The notes beneath the pieces are model-generated. The model was not told where the DNA came from. It ran no database searches and saw only the letters and a program-made list of their open reading frames with translations. Positions 8,860-17,134 of a DNA stretch of 64,000 bases are shown piece by piece (position 1 is the first letter of the stretch; each line of letters starts with the position of its first letter). This stretch comes from Collinsella tanakaei (GTDB lineage: Bacteria; Actinomycetota; Coriobacteriia; Coriobacteriales; Coriobacteriaceae), in NCBI RefSeq assembly GCF_016900375.1, contig NZ_JACJKB010000013.1, positions 1-64,000 of the forward strand, written 5' to 3'. The position numbers and the translations under genes are program-made.

Positions 8860-10024
8860 GCTTGCCGGGCGCGTGGCGCTCCGTCACCGCGGGCTGTTGG
8901 CCCTCTATGTGCTCATGATGGCCGCCTTCGGGTTTCTCATGGCGTCCTACGTGGGGGACGATACCTCCTCCTATCAGGAGACGCGCCCTACGGTCGCCGT
9001 CATCGACCGCGATGGTTCTGAGCTCTCGGGTGCGATCGCCGACTTCGTGCTCGGAGCCGGCACGCCCGTGGAGCTTCCCGACACCGCCTACGCTCTGCAG
9101 GATGCTGCGGCGAAGGATCTGGCGACCTACGTTTTGGTGATTCCCGAGGGCTACGGCGACGCGCTCGTTCGCGCCGCGCGAGAGGGCGGCGCCATGCCCA
9201 TCCTCGAGCGCTCGGTGAGTTTTCAGGGTGCCCAAGGGTCGCTCATGGACGAGCATGTGCGCGCTTTCGCGCAGCGGCTTTTCGCGCTTCTCGAGTGCAC
9301 CGGCGCCGCGCCGAGCGAGGTCGTTTCCTGGGCGGCTGAGGTGCAGTCTGCTCGCGTCGAGGTCGGTGTCACCGAGTCTCCGACAACGGGCATCCCGCTT
9401 GGCTACCTCGTCTTCATGCAGTTTTCGACCTATGCGCTCTTCGGCGGAACGGCGGTGCTCATCGCCTGCGGCATGCGCTCGCTGGCGTCCGACCAGCCGG
9501 TGCACGCGCGCCTACGCGCCGCTGGAATCCCCGATGCGTCGCGCGAGGCGCAGCAGGCTCTTGCTTGCTTGGGCATCGGCGCCGCGGTGTGGGCTGCCAT
9601 GGGCATCCTCGGCGTGCTGTGGTGCTCCGGCAGCCTCAGCGGATCGGACCCCATGCTCATCGCGCTTGCGCAGGTGCCGCTGCTTGCCCTTGCGTGCGTG
9701 GGGGCGGCCTACGGGTACCTGCTTTGGGGGCTTGGGGCTAAAGGCGACGCCGTGCACGCTGCGGGCAACATGGGTTCGATGGTGCTGACGTTTTTGGGCG
9801 GCACGTGGGTCTCGCAGGCGAGCATGGGCGTGGCGGTGACGGCGGTCGCGCGCCTCACGCCTATCTGGTGGGTGATCCATGCGCTCAGCGAGGTCTACGC
9901 GGCGACGGAGGCGACCGGTGCGCTCGTAGCCTCCGTCGCGGCGCAGACGGGGCTCGTTTTGCTGTTCGCCGCGGCCATCGCCGTCGCCGGCGCAGCAATC
10001 GCCCGAGCGCGTGCCCGCGCATAG
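8846..10024 (+). CDS. ABC-2 type permease subunit 2
   Basis: A 392-residue paralogue of the preceding permease. It has an N-terminal helix (about 20-37), an extracytoplasmic domain containing VAVIDRDGSELSGAIADFV as in YhgE/YhaP proteins, then about six helices. The ATG lies within the end of the previous gene, giving translational coupling. The TAG stop is followed at once by the first copy of the 31-bp palindromic repeat. Confidence 0.85.
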   Translation: MHIFKLAGRVALRHRGLLALYVLMMAAFGFLMASYVGDDTSSYQETRPTVAVIDRDGSELSGAIADFVLGAGTPVELPDTAYALQDAAAKDLATYVLVIPEGYGDALVRAAREGGAMPILERSVSFQGAQGSLMDEHVRAFAQRLFALLECTGAAPSEVVSWAAEVQSARVEVGVTESPTTGIPLGYLVFMQFSTYALFGGTAVLIACGMRSLASDQPVHARLRAAGIPDASREAQQALACLGIGAAVWAAMGILGVLWCSGSLSGSDPMLIALAQVPLLALACVGAAYGYLLWGLGAKGDAVHAAGNMGSMVLTFLGGTWVSQASMGVAVTAVARLTPIWWVIHALSEVYAATEATGALVASVAAQTGLVLLFAAAIAVAGAAIARARARA

Positions 10025-10100
10025 CGACAAGTTGGGGCCAGGTACAAACTTGTCGCACAATGGACGTATCGACAGGATTGGACCTGGCCCCAACTTGTCA
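10025..10100. repeat. Palindromic repeat family 1, head-to-head pair
   Basis: Two 31-bp copies. 10025-10055 is forward (arms CGACAAG/CTTGTCG, core TTGGGGCCAGGTAC). 10070-10100 is reverse (core ACCTGGCCCC). They are separated by 14 bp. The pair lies between the convergent permease and SMR genes, and the last three bases supply the TGA stop of the SMR gene. Each copy can fold alone, and the two together form a longer cruciform. Confidence 0.9.
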
Positions 10101-10421
10101 GTGAGCCTCGCCGACCAGCTTGAGGCCGATGACGCACGCAACGAGGCCCGTGATGAGCAGGAGCTTTGCCCACGAGAACGGCTCGGCTCCCGTAAGGACG
10201 CTCCATGCGACCGTGAGCGCGGCCCCGATGCCGACCCAGACGGCGTAGGCGGTGCCCAGCGGAATCGTGCGGACGGCATGGCTGAGCCCGAACATGCTCG
10301 CTGCGAGCGCGGCGAGAAAAATGAGCGTGGGGACGGGCTGCGAGAAGCCCTCGGAACGGTCAAGCGCTTGGGCCCATACGGCTTCCATCGCTCCCGACAC
10401 AATAAGAATGACCCAATCCAT
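10098..10421 (-). CDS. gdx: SMR-family guanidinium exporter (Gdx/SugE)
   Basis: A 107-residue four-helix small multidrug resistance protein. The essential glutamate is in the first helix (VSGAMEAVWAQAL), and the SMR motif PLGTAYAVWVGIGA is present. The ATG at 10421 is preceded by GGGAGGTTGCC, so a slightly longer start six codons upstream is less likely. A sequence matching the guanidine-III riboswitch lies immediately upstream, which identifies the substrate as guanidinium and places this in the Gdx rather than the EmrE branch. The TGA stop is provided by the palindromic repeat at the 3' end. Confidence 0.88.
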   Translation of the reverse strand: MDWVILIVSGAMEAVWAQALDRSEGFSQPVPTLIFLAALAASMFGLSHAVRTIPLGTAYAVWVGIGAALTVAWSVLTGAEPFSWAKLLLITGLVACVIGLKLVGEAH

Positions 10422-10439
10422 GGCAACCTCCCAGATCAT

Positions 10440-10480
10440 GCGCCGTCTTTGCGATTCTGGTACGGCTGCCCTCGTCAGAG
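10440..10480 (-). promoter_or_regulatory. Guanidine-III riboswitch aptamer
   Basis: On the minus strand the leader of the SMR gene contains, in order, GACGAGG, GCCGTACC and CAAAGACGGCGC. These are the conserved blocks of the guanidine-III (mini-ykkC-like) pseudoknot class, with the 3' GACGGC able to pair with the central GCCGT. The aptamer ends just upstream of the ribosome-binding site at about 10427-10432, so translational control is likely. The pairing of this aptamer with an SMR gene is an established combination. The match was made by eye against the consensus as remembered. Confidence 0.8.
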
Positions 10481-10521
10481 ACCCCGTTGGGTCGAAGCCA
10501 TCTTAGCACGCCTCGCCGTTG

Positions 10522-11085
10522 TCATTCCCGAAACATCGGGCGCACCGCCAGCAGGTATTGCTCAGCAATGTATACCGGGTCTTCGGCAAATCCGTCGCGT
10601 GCCCATCGCAAGGCGGTATCGAGGAAGCTACCTGCCAGAAACCTCACCACAAATGCCCGGTCCATGCTCCCGGCGTTTCCAGGGAGCGCGTGGGGGAGCA
10701 TGTTCTCGATATGGGCAACGAGCTGCTCGCGCAGGCAGCGTGCGAGCACGCCGGCGCTGTCGCTGAAGACGAGTGCGCGTATGCCCGATTCGCGTTCGCG
10801 AAGGTGGAGGAGCGTGTGCTCGATGAGCGCCTCGCTTGTATGGTGGCCGCTGAAGTCGTGCCCGGACTCCGGTCCGACAGGCGAGAGGACGTGGTCGCAG
10901 ATCGACTGGACGACAGCGCGCAGGACATCGTCTTTGCCGTGGTAGTGCGCGTAGAACGTGCTTCGTCCTATACCCGCGCGCTCGATGATCTCGGAGGTGG
11001 TGATCGACGCGTAGCTCGTGGTGCAAAGGAGCCCGGTAAAGGCTTTTGCGATTGCGCGTTCGGTTCGGTCGAATCTGCGATCCAT
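10522..11085 (-). CDS. TetR/AcrR-family transcriptional regulator
   Basis: A 187-residue protein with an N-terminal TetR helix-turn-helix (about 5-55; SEIIERAGIGRSTFYAHYHGKDDVL) and a C-terminal all-helical ligand domain of the TetR_C class. It is divergent from the DMT exporter, with inverted repeats in the shared intergenic region, so it most likely represses that exporter and itself. The riboswitch-controlled SMR gene lies downstream on the same strand, but a 42-nt gap and the riboswitch leader argue for separate control. Confidence 0.88.
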   Translation of the reverse strand: MDRRFDRTERAIAKAFTGLLCTTSYASITTSEIIERAGIGRSTFYAHYHGKDDVLRAVVQSICDHVLSPVGPESGHDFSGHHTSEALIEHTLLHLRERESGIRALVFSDSAGVLARCLREQLVAHIENMLPHALPGNAGSMDRAFVVRFLAGSFLDTALRWARDGFAEDPVYIAEQYLLAVRPMFRE

Positions 11086-11099
11086 AGGCGGTCCTTACG

Positions 11100-11187
11100 A
11101 CGATACGGTACATATCGAGCGAATTGTTCGGTACGGAACACCTGCTGCGAGATGTCTCGCAGCGCCGTTGCTATCGGACGGTATCGT
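11100..11187. promoter_or_regulatory. TetR/DMT intergenic operators
   Basis: The 140-bp divergent region holds a near-palindrome GTTCGGTACGGAAC (11126-11139) and a separated inverted pair ACGATAC (11100-11106) / GTATCGT (11181-11187). GTTCGGAAAC near 11204 may be a further half-site. TetR binding is inferred from position and symmetry. Confidence 0.4.
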
Positions 11188-11225
11188 AACTATAGAACAG
11201 TTTGTTCGGAAACAGGGGGTGGCAT

Positions 11226-12107
11226 ATGGGAGTTGGCCGCGCGGGACGAAGCGTTGCCGTTGCTCTCGCCGCCGCTGCACTCTATGCGCTGAGCACCCCC
11301 TTTTCCAAAGTCCTGCTTGCGGATATCGCGCCGAACATGCTGGCGGCGCTGTTGTATCTGGGGGCCGGTGCCGGCATGACGGTGCTGGCGTTTGCGCGTG
11401 CCATGCGAGGTGATATGGCGGGGGCGCAGGGCAGACCGCTCGAGCGGGCTGATATCCCGTATGCGGCGGCGATGGTCGCGCTCGACATCGCCGCCCCTTT
11501 GCTGCTCTTAGCGGGACTCTCCCGCTCATCGGCGGAAAGCGTGTCGCTGCTGAACAACTTCGAGATCGTGGCGACCGCCCTCATCGCCCGCTTGGCGTTC
11601 GGCGAGCGGGTGGCCGCGCGCACGGCGGCAGGCATCGGTGCCATTACCCTGGCGTGCGTCCTTTTGTCGTGGGATGCAGGCACATGGGGGTTTTCCGCCG
11701 GTTCCCTTCTGACGCTTGCGGCGTGCGTGTGCTGGGGCATCGAGAACAACTGCACGAACAGGCTGTCGGATTGCGACCCTGCCCACATCGTCATCATCAA
11801 GGGCTGGGGCTCGGGTGCAGGTGCGCTCATCGTGGCGCTTGAGGCGGACGATGCGATGCCGGCGCTTGTTGATGCGATGCTTGCGCTCCTGTTGGGGTTC
11901 GTCGCATATGGGCTGTCGATTGCCTGTTACGTGCGCGCTCAGCGCGATCTGGGTGCAGCGCGCACAAGCGCGTTTTACGCGGTGAACCCATTCATCGGCA
12001 GCGCATTGGCGTTTGTGCTGTTCCACACGCCGCTTGCGCCGTCATTCATTATCGCGCTCATCCTCATGCTGTTCGGCACGTGGCTCGTGACGCCGAGGGA
12101 AGACTGA
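11226..12107 (+). CDS. DMT-superfamily (EamA) transporter
   Basis: A 293-residue protein with ten hydrophobic segments arranged as two five-helix EamA repeats (first about 1-135, second about 145-290). The start ATG at 11226 follows CAGGGGGTGGC; an upstream TTG in frame has no ribosome-binding site. It is divergent from the TetR gene. Such proteins export amino acids, drugs or other metabolites; the substrate cannot be read from sequence. Confidence 0.85.
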   Translation: MGVGRAGRSVAVALAAAALYALSTPFSKVLLADIAPNMLAALLYLGAGAGMTVLAFARAMRGDMAGAQGRPLERADIPYAAAMVALDIAAPLLLLAGLSRSSAESVSLLNNFEIVATALIARLAFGERVAARTAAGIGAITLACVLLSWDAGTWGFSAGSLLTLAACVCWGIENNCTNRLSDCDPAHIVIIKGWGSGAGALIVALEADDAMPALVDAMLALLLGFVAYGLSIACYVRAQRDLGAARTSAFYAVNPFIGSALAFVLFHTPLAPSFIIALILMLFGTWLVTPRED

Positions 12108-12137
12108 CGCGGGATGCGCGGGTGTCGCTGGCGGCTG

Positions 12138-12749
12138 TTAGTGAGCTCGATGGTTCGGTTCGATAATCGGGCTGTCGTCCGGCGTATCCCCATCTTCATC
12201 GCGCGATGGCACGCGATCTGCGCTGATGCTGCTCGTCGTGATCTCGTCCTCGTCGCGCCCGGTCACTGCGCAGTAGATGCCGAAGATTAGGCGCACCCCG
12301 AGCGTGAGGAATAGCAGCGCGAACATGAAGCCCAGTCCGCCTAAGGCGAGTTTGGAAGCGATTGCGCTCGGCCCGACGATGAGCACAAACTGGACGGTGT
12401 CGAGCACCCTGAGGGCAAACGCGACCGCTGCGATCGCAACGATGATGCGCGCCGGCAGCCAGACGCGGCAGACTGCCTGAAGGTAGCGAATGGAGCTCAT
12501 GATGAGCATCGCGAAAATGATGAACGACACGCCGAAGCCGACGGTGCAGCCCAAGGTGAAGACGATGTCGACGGGCTGCTCGTTCGCCTGGGCGGCCGAG
12601 ATGCCGACGGCGAAACCGAGCAGCGCTCCGACCAGGGCGAACGCGATGAATACCTTGACGTCGAGGGGGCGTTTGCCGCGGATGACATCGCCTGCGTACT
12701 GCATCTCGTCGGGCGTTGGCGGGCTTGCGAACGCGACCATACCGGGCAT
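12138..12749 (-). CDS. Four-helix membrane protein of unknown function
   Basis: A 203-residue protein. A short cytoplasmic N-terminus (TPDEMQYAGDVIRGKRPLDVKV) is followed by four transmembrane segments between about residues 30 and 165, then an acidic hydrophilic tail (GRDEDEITTSSISADRVPSRDEDGD). The start is preceded by AAAGGATG. No domain is recognised. It converges with the DMT gene and is divergent from the XRE regulator at 12997. Confidence 0.6.
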   Translation of the reverse strand: MPGMVAFASPPTPDEMQYAGDVIRGKRPLDVKVFIAFALVGALLGFAVGISAAQANEQPVDIVFTLGCTVGFGVSFIIFAMLIMSSIRYLQAVCRVWLPARIIVAIAAVAFALRVLDTVQFVLIVGPSAIASKLALGGLGFMFALLFLTLGVRLIFGIYCAVTGRDEDEITTSSISADRVPSRDEDGDTPDDSPIIEPNHRAH

Positions 12750-12818
12750 CCTTTCGTTGGAGATGCATCTATGTTAACCGCATGGCATACGGCCCGTGTA
12801 ACGCGGAGGTAAGTGTTC

Positions 12819-12844
12819 GGTTGGTTGGGGACGTGTTCCGTTCA
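12819..12844. repeat. Repeat family 6 (GGTTGGTTGGGGACGTGTTC type)
   Basis: GGTTGGTTGGGGACGTGTTC continued by CGTTCA, repeated exactly at 14155-14180. The GGGGAC...TTCC core resembles the cores of the other palindromic families. In this copy the GGTTG/CAACC arms are only partly kept. Confidence 0.7.
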
Positions 12845-12879
12845 GACTTCGACGCAGCCGCCATGCTTCTGTTGAGCTT

Positions 12880-12909
12880 CGGTTGACGATTCGCGTGAAA
12901 GGTCAACCG
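12880..12909. promoter_or_regulatory. Inverted repeat upstream of the XRE regulator
   Basis: CGGTTGAC and GTCAACCG form a perfect 8-bp inverted repeat with a 14-bp spacer, about 90 bp upstream of the regulator at 12997. It is a plausible operator for autoregulation or for the divergent membrane-protein gene. Confidence 0.4.
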
Positions 12910-12996
12910 ACGCTCCTTTGAATCTACCGGCGTTCAACCTCATGCTGGAGATGGCAGCTTTGAGCCATTCAGCAACGTGCAACGAGGGGGCGCATC

Positions 12997-14190
12997 ATGA
13001 ACACCGTGGTCAACATCGGACGCACCGTCGCGCGCGAGCGCCGTCGGGTCGGCATCACGCAGGAGCAGCTGGCCGACCATCTGGGCGTGTCGAAGGCGGC
13101 GGTGTTCAAGTGGGAGCTCGGGCAGAGCGTGCCGGATGTCGGGCTGCTGCCGCGTATCGCCGCGTACTTCTCTCTCACGTTGGACAAGCTGTTCGACTGG
13201 CATGACGAGCTGACCCAGGAGGAATCCGCCGCACGGTACGCCGAGGTCTATGCGCTGGGGGAGAAAGACCTGGCTGCGGCGCATGCTCGCCTGCGCGAGC
13301 TTGCCGCCGCGCACCACTCGGATGCGAACCTGCTGCTCATGCTGGCTTCGCTTCTGACGATGTGGGCGGGCGGCATGGCGACGCCTTTTGTGCCTGCGTG
13401 CAAGAGGGGCGGCGAGCCCGAAGGGGAGCTTGCCCCTGCGGCACTCATCGACGAGGCGCTGGTGCTGCTCGATCGCGTGCTCGGGACCTCCGATGACCCA
13501 TCGACGCTGTATCTTACGCGGCAGCAGAAGGCGACGACGCTGTTCCAGGCGGAGCGATACGGGGATGCTGCGGCGCTTTTGGAGCAGCTCGTGCGCCGTC
13601 AGGACGAGGGCGCCCCCACGATGCTTCTGGCGTCGGCGTACCGCAAGCTTGGCCGCGAGGACGACGCCCTCGATCTCCTACAGATGGAGCGCTTGCGCGC
13701 AGCGAACTTCGTGCTCTCGTCGCTCATGCAGGAGGTGGGGATGCGAGGCGATGCAGCGTTCGCATGCGCTGCCGGCAAGGCCGCCGAGTCGGCGTTCTGC
13801 GCGTTGGATATGGAGACGGTGAACCCGTATTACCTGGTGACGGTGCAGCTCGAGGTGGCCGAGACGCTGCGGGACGCAGGCGAGAAGGAGGCTGCCCTCG
13901 AGGCGCTTCACCGCGCTGTCGCTGCGATGGAGCGCGTTGATTCAGAAAGTGCGGATCTTACGGAATCCCCGCTGTGGGACCGTGTTGCCGGGCGGCTCGA
14001 TCCCGCCCGCGCGGGCGAGGCGTGGGCGGAGCACAAGGGCCGACAGGCAGCTCAACTGCAGGCCATCATGCGCCAGGGCGTTGCCGAGCGGCTCCGCTCA
14101 CCCGAGTGGCGCGCATTCGCAGACGATGATGCCCGCTACCGTGAGATTGCGATGGGTTGGTTGGGGACGTGTTCCGTTCAACCTATTTGA
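12997..14190 (+). CDS. XRE-family regulator with long helical C-terminal domain
   Basis: A 397-residue protein. The N-terminal helix-turn-helix is at about 6-62 (RRRVGITQEQLADHLGVSKA then VFKWELGQSVPDVGLLPRIA). A long alpha-helical region has tetratricopeptide-like repeats (about 75-370; ERYGDAAALLEQLV, LGREDDALDLLQ, AGEKEAALEALHRAV). This is the architecture of regulators that bind a peptide or partner through a TPR domain. The last nine or so codons (GWLGTCSVQPI) are not part of any domain: they are encoded by the family 6 repeat at 14155-14180, so the natural C-terminus has been altered by repeat insertion. Confidence 0.8.
   Translation: MNTVVNIGRTVARERRRVGITQEQLADHLGVSKAAVFKWELGQSVPDVGLLPRIAAYFSLTLDKLFDWHDELTQEESAARYAEVYALGEKDLAAAHARLRELAAAHHSDANLLLMLASLLTMWAGGMATPFVPACKRGGEPEGELAPAALIDEALVLLDRVLGTSDDPSTLYLTRQQKATTLFQAERYGDAAALLEQLVRRQDEGAPTMLLASAYRKLGREDDALDLLQMERLRAANFVLSSLMQEVGMRGDAAFACAAGKAAESAFCALDMETVNPYYLVTVQLEVAETLRDAGEKEAALEALHRAVAAMERVDSESADLTESPLWDRVAGRLDPARAGEAWAEHKGRQAAQLQAIMRQGVAERLRSPEWRAFADDDARYREIAMGWLGTCSVQPI
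14155..14180. repeat. Repeat family 6, copy inside the 3' end of the XRE gene
   Basis: Identical over 26 bp to 12819-12844 and here flanked by GGTTG/CAACC arms. It lies within the coding sequence and supplies the final residues before the stop at 14188-14190. Confidence 0.75.
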
Positions 14191-14276
14191 CGCGGGGCCT
14201 ACCCGACCATACGCGGGTGAATCTATCGGGCACGCCGGTGACCAGTTCCTTACAATTGCCTCGAGGAGGGTGAGGC

Positions 14277-15140
14277 ATGCCGGATTCGTATCTTCAGCGG
14301 GCAATCGACTATATCGAGCGCAACCTTGCCGATGCACCTTCGGCCGATGGGGTCGCTTGCGCAACAGGGGTTTCCGCAGAGCAGCTGCGCGCGGCGTTCC
14401 TGCTCATCTGCGGGATGACCCTGACGCGCTATATTCGCGAGCGGCGGCTGTCTGCGGCCGCATCGGACCTCATGGCGGGTGCGAGCGTCACCGAGGTGGC
14501 GTTTCGCTACGGCTACGAGTCCGTCGAGGGCTTCTCGCGGGCTTTTCGCGCTTGGGGTGGGGTCCTACCCTCGGATGTGGCCGTTTTGGGTTCGCGCATG
14601 CGCTCTCCTCTGCATATCGAGATCGCCGTCAAAGGAGGCAACCTCATGGAATACCGCATCTGCGACATGCCCGCGTTTCGCTTCGCCGGGGTCATGGCCC
14701 GCGTCCCCATGCAGTTCGAGGGCGAGAACCTCGCCATCGCAGAGCTTGCACGCGGAATCACCTCGGCGCAGCGCGAGGAGCTGCATCGCCTTCAGAATCT
14801 GGAGCCGCGCCGCATGGTCAACGCGTCATGGAACTCCGATACCGACTTCCAGGAGGAGTCGGGCTCGCTCACGCACCTGATCGGCGTGCTTACCACCGCG
14901 ACGGAGGCGGGAGAAGGGCTTTCCGTCGTGGAGGTGCCGGCGCTCACCTGGGCGGTGTTCCCCAACGACGGGCCGCATCCCGAGACCATGCAGCAGGCGA
15001 CGGCACGCATCTACGCTGAGTGGCTCGCCGAGGCGCCCTATGAACTCGACGGCTTCCGCATGTTCTCGTTCTGCGACGTGCGCGATGACGGCACGGCATA
15101 CAGCGAGATCTGGGTGCCCGTGCGAAGAAAGGACGCGTAA
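14277..15140 (+). CDS. AraC-type regulator with GyrI-like effector-binding domain
   Basis: A 287-residue protein. Two AraC helix-turn-helix motifs occupy residues 5-105 (YIERNLADAPSADGVACATG; SVTEVAFRYGYESVEGFSRA). A GyrI-like small-molecule binding domain follows from about 122 (MEYRICDMPAFRFAGVMARV) to the end (YSEIWVPVRR). This is the Rob/SoxS-like or BmrR-effector-domain arrangement that often controls drug export. The ATG is preceded by GAGGAGGGTGAGGC. It lies upstream of an FtsX-like permease, a possible target, with a palindromic repeat in between. Confidence 0.88.
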   Translation: MPDSYLQRAIDYIERNLADAPSADGVACATGVSAEQLRAAFLLICGMTLTRYIRERRLSAAASDLMAGASVTEVAFRYGYESVEGFSRAFRAWGGVLPSDVAVLGSRMRSPLHIEIAVKGGNLMEYRICDMPAFRFAGVMARVPMQFEGENLAIAELARGITSAQREELHRLQNLEPRRMVNASWNSDTDFQEESGSLTHLIGVLTTATEAGEGLSVVEVPALTWAVFPNDGPHPETMQQATARIYAEWLAEAPYELDGFRMFSFCDVRDDGTAYSEIWVPVRRKDA

Positions 15141-15188
15141 GGACATGGGTTCGTCCTCTCGGTGGACGCGTGGCCGGCGCATTCCAAG

Positions 15189-15219
15189 CGACAGGTTGGT
15201 GCCAGGTTCAATCTTGTCG
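15189..15219 (+). repeat. Palindromic repeat family 1, single forward copy
   Basis: 31 bp, arms CGACAGG/CTTGTCG, core TTGGTGCCAGGTTC. It lies in the 193-bp gap between the AraC/GyrI gene and the FtsX-like permease, both on the plus strand. The rest of the gap holds ribosome-binding site GGAAGGG before 15334 and GTAAGCC direct repeats near 15250-15263. Confidence 0.85.
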
Positions 15220-15333
15220 CTTCAACGGGGACCAACCTTACACAGACGTAAGCCACATGTAAGCCGAATCGATGGCACGCCCTTTGGCCGCCGCGGAAAA
15301 TGGTGGCAACACCCCGTACGACGGAAGGGTTCC

Positions 15334-16683
15334 ATGCTCACCATCAAGCTTGCCTGCGGCAATGTTCGGCGCAGCGTCCGCGATTTCTCGATCTACTTCG
15401 CCACGCTCGCGTTCGCCTCCTGCCTGCTGTATTCGTTTCTAGCCTCGACCGACTACCTGCTCGCCCTCGACCTCACGCTTGACCAGCGCGCATCGTTTGC
15501 GAAAGCGGGCGAAGTGCTCCAGGCGTTCGCCGTGTTCATCGACGTCATATTCTGCTTCCTTTTGGGTTACGCCAACGCGTTTTTGCTGCGCAGGCGCAAG
15601 CGGGAGTTCGGGCTCTACCTGATCGTGGGCCTCGAACCTCGCGGAGTGGCGGCCGTGCTCGCCGTCGAGTGTACGCTCGTCGGGACGGTCGCGCTCGCGT
15701 GCGGGCTTTTTCTGGGCTGGCTGCTCTCGCCGGTGTTCTCGCTCGTGGCGGCGTTCGTGTTCGGGGCGCCCTGGCGCCCCGCCCTCGTGTTCTCGTTCGC
15801 ATCGGCAGCGCAGTGCGCCTGCTCGTTTATCGTCATCAGCGCCATCGCTGCGGTGGCGTCGGTGCGCGGCGTGTGCAAGCGCCCCATCGTCGAGCTGATC
15901 CACGCCGACAAGGTTCCCGAAAAGCAGCGACTCGCCGGCGTCCGGTCGCTTCGCGTCCAGAAGATTGCCGCCGCGATCCTTCTCGCGCTCGTATGGGGCG
16001 TGTGCCTGCTCCAACCAGGCTACTTCATCGTCTTCATCATCCCCATGGGCTTCGTCGCGCTGTTCGGGTCCTACTTCCTCATCCGCGTCCTGTATGCAAC
16101 CGTGCCCGAACGGCTGCGGCGGCGTCCCGAGCGCTACTGGGCGGGCGTCACGCCGTTCACGGTGCGTCAGCTCGAGGCCCGTGCCGAAAGCGGCGCCATG
16201 GCCATGGCGGCCGAGTGCGTGCTTCTGGCGGCGTCGATGTGCATGACGCTCGCGGGGCTCGCGTTCAGCGTCGGCATGCGCGCCGGCTCTCTCGGGCAGA
16301 GCGCCCAGGCCTTGCTGCCCGTCGCCTACTCCTGCGTGTTCTACGGCGCGGCGTTTCTCGTCGCCGCGGCCGCGGTGCTCGCCCTACAGCAGCTCGCCCA
16401 GGCATCCGAGGCCGGGTGCTCGTGCCGGACACTCGCGGTGCTCGGGGCGCCGGAGGGCATGCGCCGCGCCTCGGTGCGCGTCCAGGTGGGAGCGAGCTTC
16501 GCGCTGCCGACGGCGATCGCATGCGCGCACTGCATCTTCGGCTTCGTTCTTATCGGCGTGCTTTCGGTCATGACCGGGGCGGAGGGTTTCCTGCCCCTGG
16601 CCGGAGGCACCCTGGCCTTTACGCTCTGCGTCTTGGTCGTCTACTGCCTGCTGTGCATGCGGGTCTGCCAAACCGAAGCGTAG
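15334..16683 (+). CDS. FtsX-like (BceB-type) ABC permease without adjacent ATPase
   Basis: A 449-residue membrane protein beginning MLTIKLACGNVRRSVRDFSI, the usual amphipathic entry of BceB/VraG permeases, then about eight to ten helices in two FtsX-type blocks (about 20-190 and 235-445). BceB proteins are usually near 650 residues with a large extracellular domain between helices 7 and 8, which is absent here. No ATPase gene lies next to it, which is unusual. The start ATG follows GGAAGGGTTCC. It may borrow an ATPase encoded elsewhere or be the survivor of a deleted operon. Confidence 0.75.
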   Translation: MLTIKLACGNVRRSVRDFSIYFATLAFASCLLYSFLASTDYLLALDLTLDQRASFAKAGEVLQAFAVFIDVIFCFLLGYANAFLLRRRKREFGLYLIVGLEPRGVAAVLAVECTLVGTVALACGLFLGWLLSPVFSLVAAFVFGAPWRPALVFSFASAAQCACSFIVISAIAAVASVRGVCKRPIVELIHADKVPEKQRLAGVRSLRVQKIAAAILLALVWGVCLLQPGYFIVFIIPMGFVALFGSYFLIRVLYATVPERLRRRPERYWAGVTPFTVRQLEARAESGAMAMAAECVLLAASMCMTLAGLAFSVGMRAGSLGQSAQALLPVAYSCVFYGAAFLVAAAAVLALQQLAQASEAGCSCRTLAVLGAPEGMRRASVRVQVGASFALPTAIACAHCIFGFVLIGVLSVMTGAEGFLPLAGGTLAFTLCVLVVYCLLCMRVCQTEA

Positions 16684-16697
16684 GGGCAGGCGCGTGC

Positions 16698-16723
16698 GTC
16701 GCATGGCGCAAAGGCCGTGCGAC
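16698..16723. terminator. Bidirectional stem-loop between permease and XRE gene
   Basis: GTCGCATGGC and GCCGTGCGAC form a 10-bp stem with one G-U pair and a 6-nt loop (GCAAAG) in the 54-bp convergent gap. Confidence 0.5.
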
Positions 16724-16737
16724 AACGATTTCAGCCA

Positions 16738-16950
16738 TCAGCTCCTCCGCTCCGCATAGAGGTCGATGCCGAGCATGGTGAGGACCCTGATCACGCGTCC
16801 CATCTCGGCGGTCTCCTTGCCGTTCTCGAGCTGCGATATGAAGGCGATGCCGACGCCCGAGATCCCCGCGAGATCGGTTTGCGTGAGTTTCTGACGCAGG
16901 CGCTCCTCCCGGATGAGGGAGCCGAGTTCCGCCATGGTGGTGACGCGCAC
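16738..16950 (-). CDS. XRE/HipB-like antitoxin or small regulator
   Basis: A 70-residue helix-turn-helix protein (LGSLIREERLRQKLTQTDLA, then GIAFISQLENGKETAEMGRV) ending IRVLTMLGIDLYAERRS, the usual end of HipB-type antitoxins. The GTG at 16950 is chosen because GGGAGGG lies just upstream; an in-frame ATG at 16935 is possible. No HipA-type kinase gene is adjacent, so it is an orphan here. It abuts the remains of another toxin-antitoxin locus on the opposite strand, suggesting a decaying toxin-antitoxin patch. Confidence 0.7.
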   Translation of the reverse strand: MRVTTMAELGSLIREERLRQKLTQTDLAGISGVGIAFISQLENGKETAEMGRVIRVLTMLGIDLYAERRS

Positions 16951-17053
16951 AGACCCTCCCTCGACGGTTATGCGTACGCATATCCTTGTGCCGCTGCGGC
17001 GGCCATCAGTTCGGCATGAAATGAAGCCGGCATGCAAACCCGCGGCAATTCCA

Positions 17054-17134
17054 CGTTTGCGGGCGCGCGTCCTCGTCGGTGAAGAAGAAGGTGCGGTTTC
17101 CGAGCACGAGCTGGCGGAGGCCGACGATGGGTAA
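17054..17134 (+). pseudogene. Antitoxin C-terminal remnant upstream of broken YoeB
   Basis: The frame ending at TAA 17132-17134 gives LRARVLVGEEEGAVSEHELA followed by EADDG, an acidic tail like those of YefM/RelB antitoxins, and overlaps the toxin ATG by 8 nt as coupled antitoxin-toxin pairs do. Upstream the frame runs into sequence antisense to the HipB-like gene, with no DNA-binding domain and no sensible start. It is read as the surviving 3' end of a deleted antitoxin. Confidence is limited because the fragment is short. Confidence 0.4.

Noticed and set aside
10440-10490. Guanidine-II (mini-ykkC) riboswitch because of GACCCAACGGGGTC
   Set aside because: Only one ACGR-type hairpin is present; the guanidine-III blocks next to it explain the leader better.
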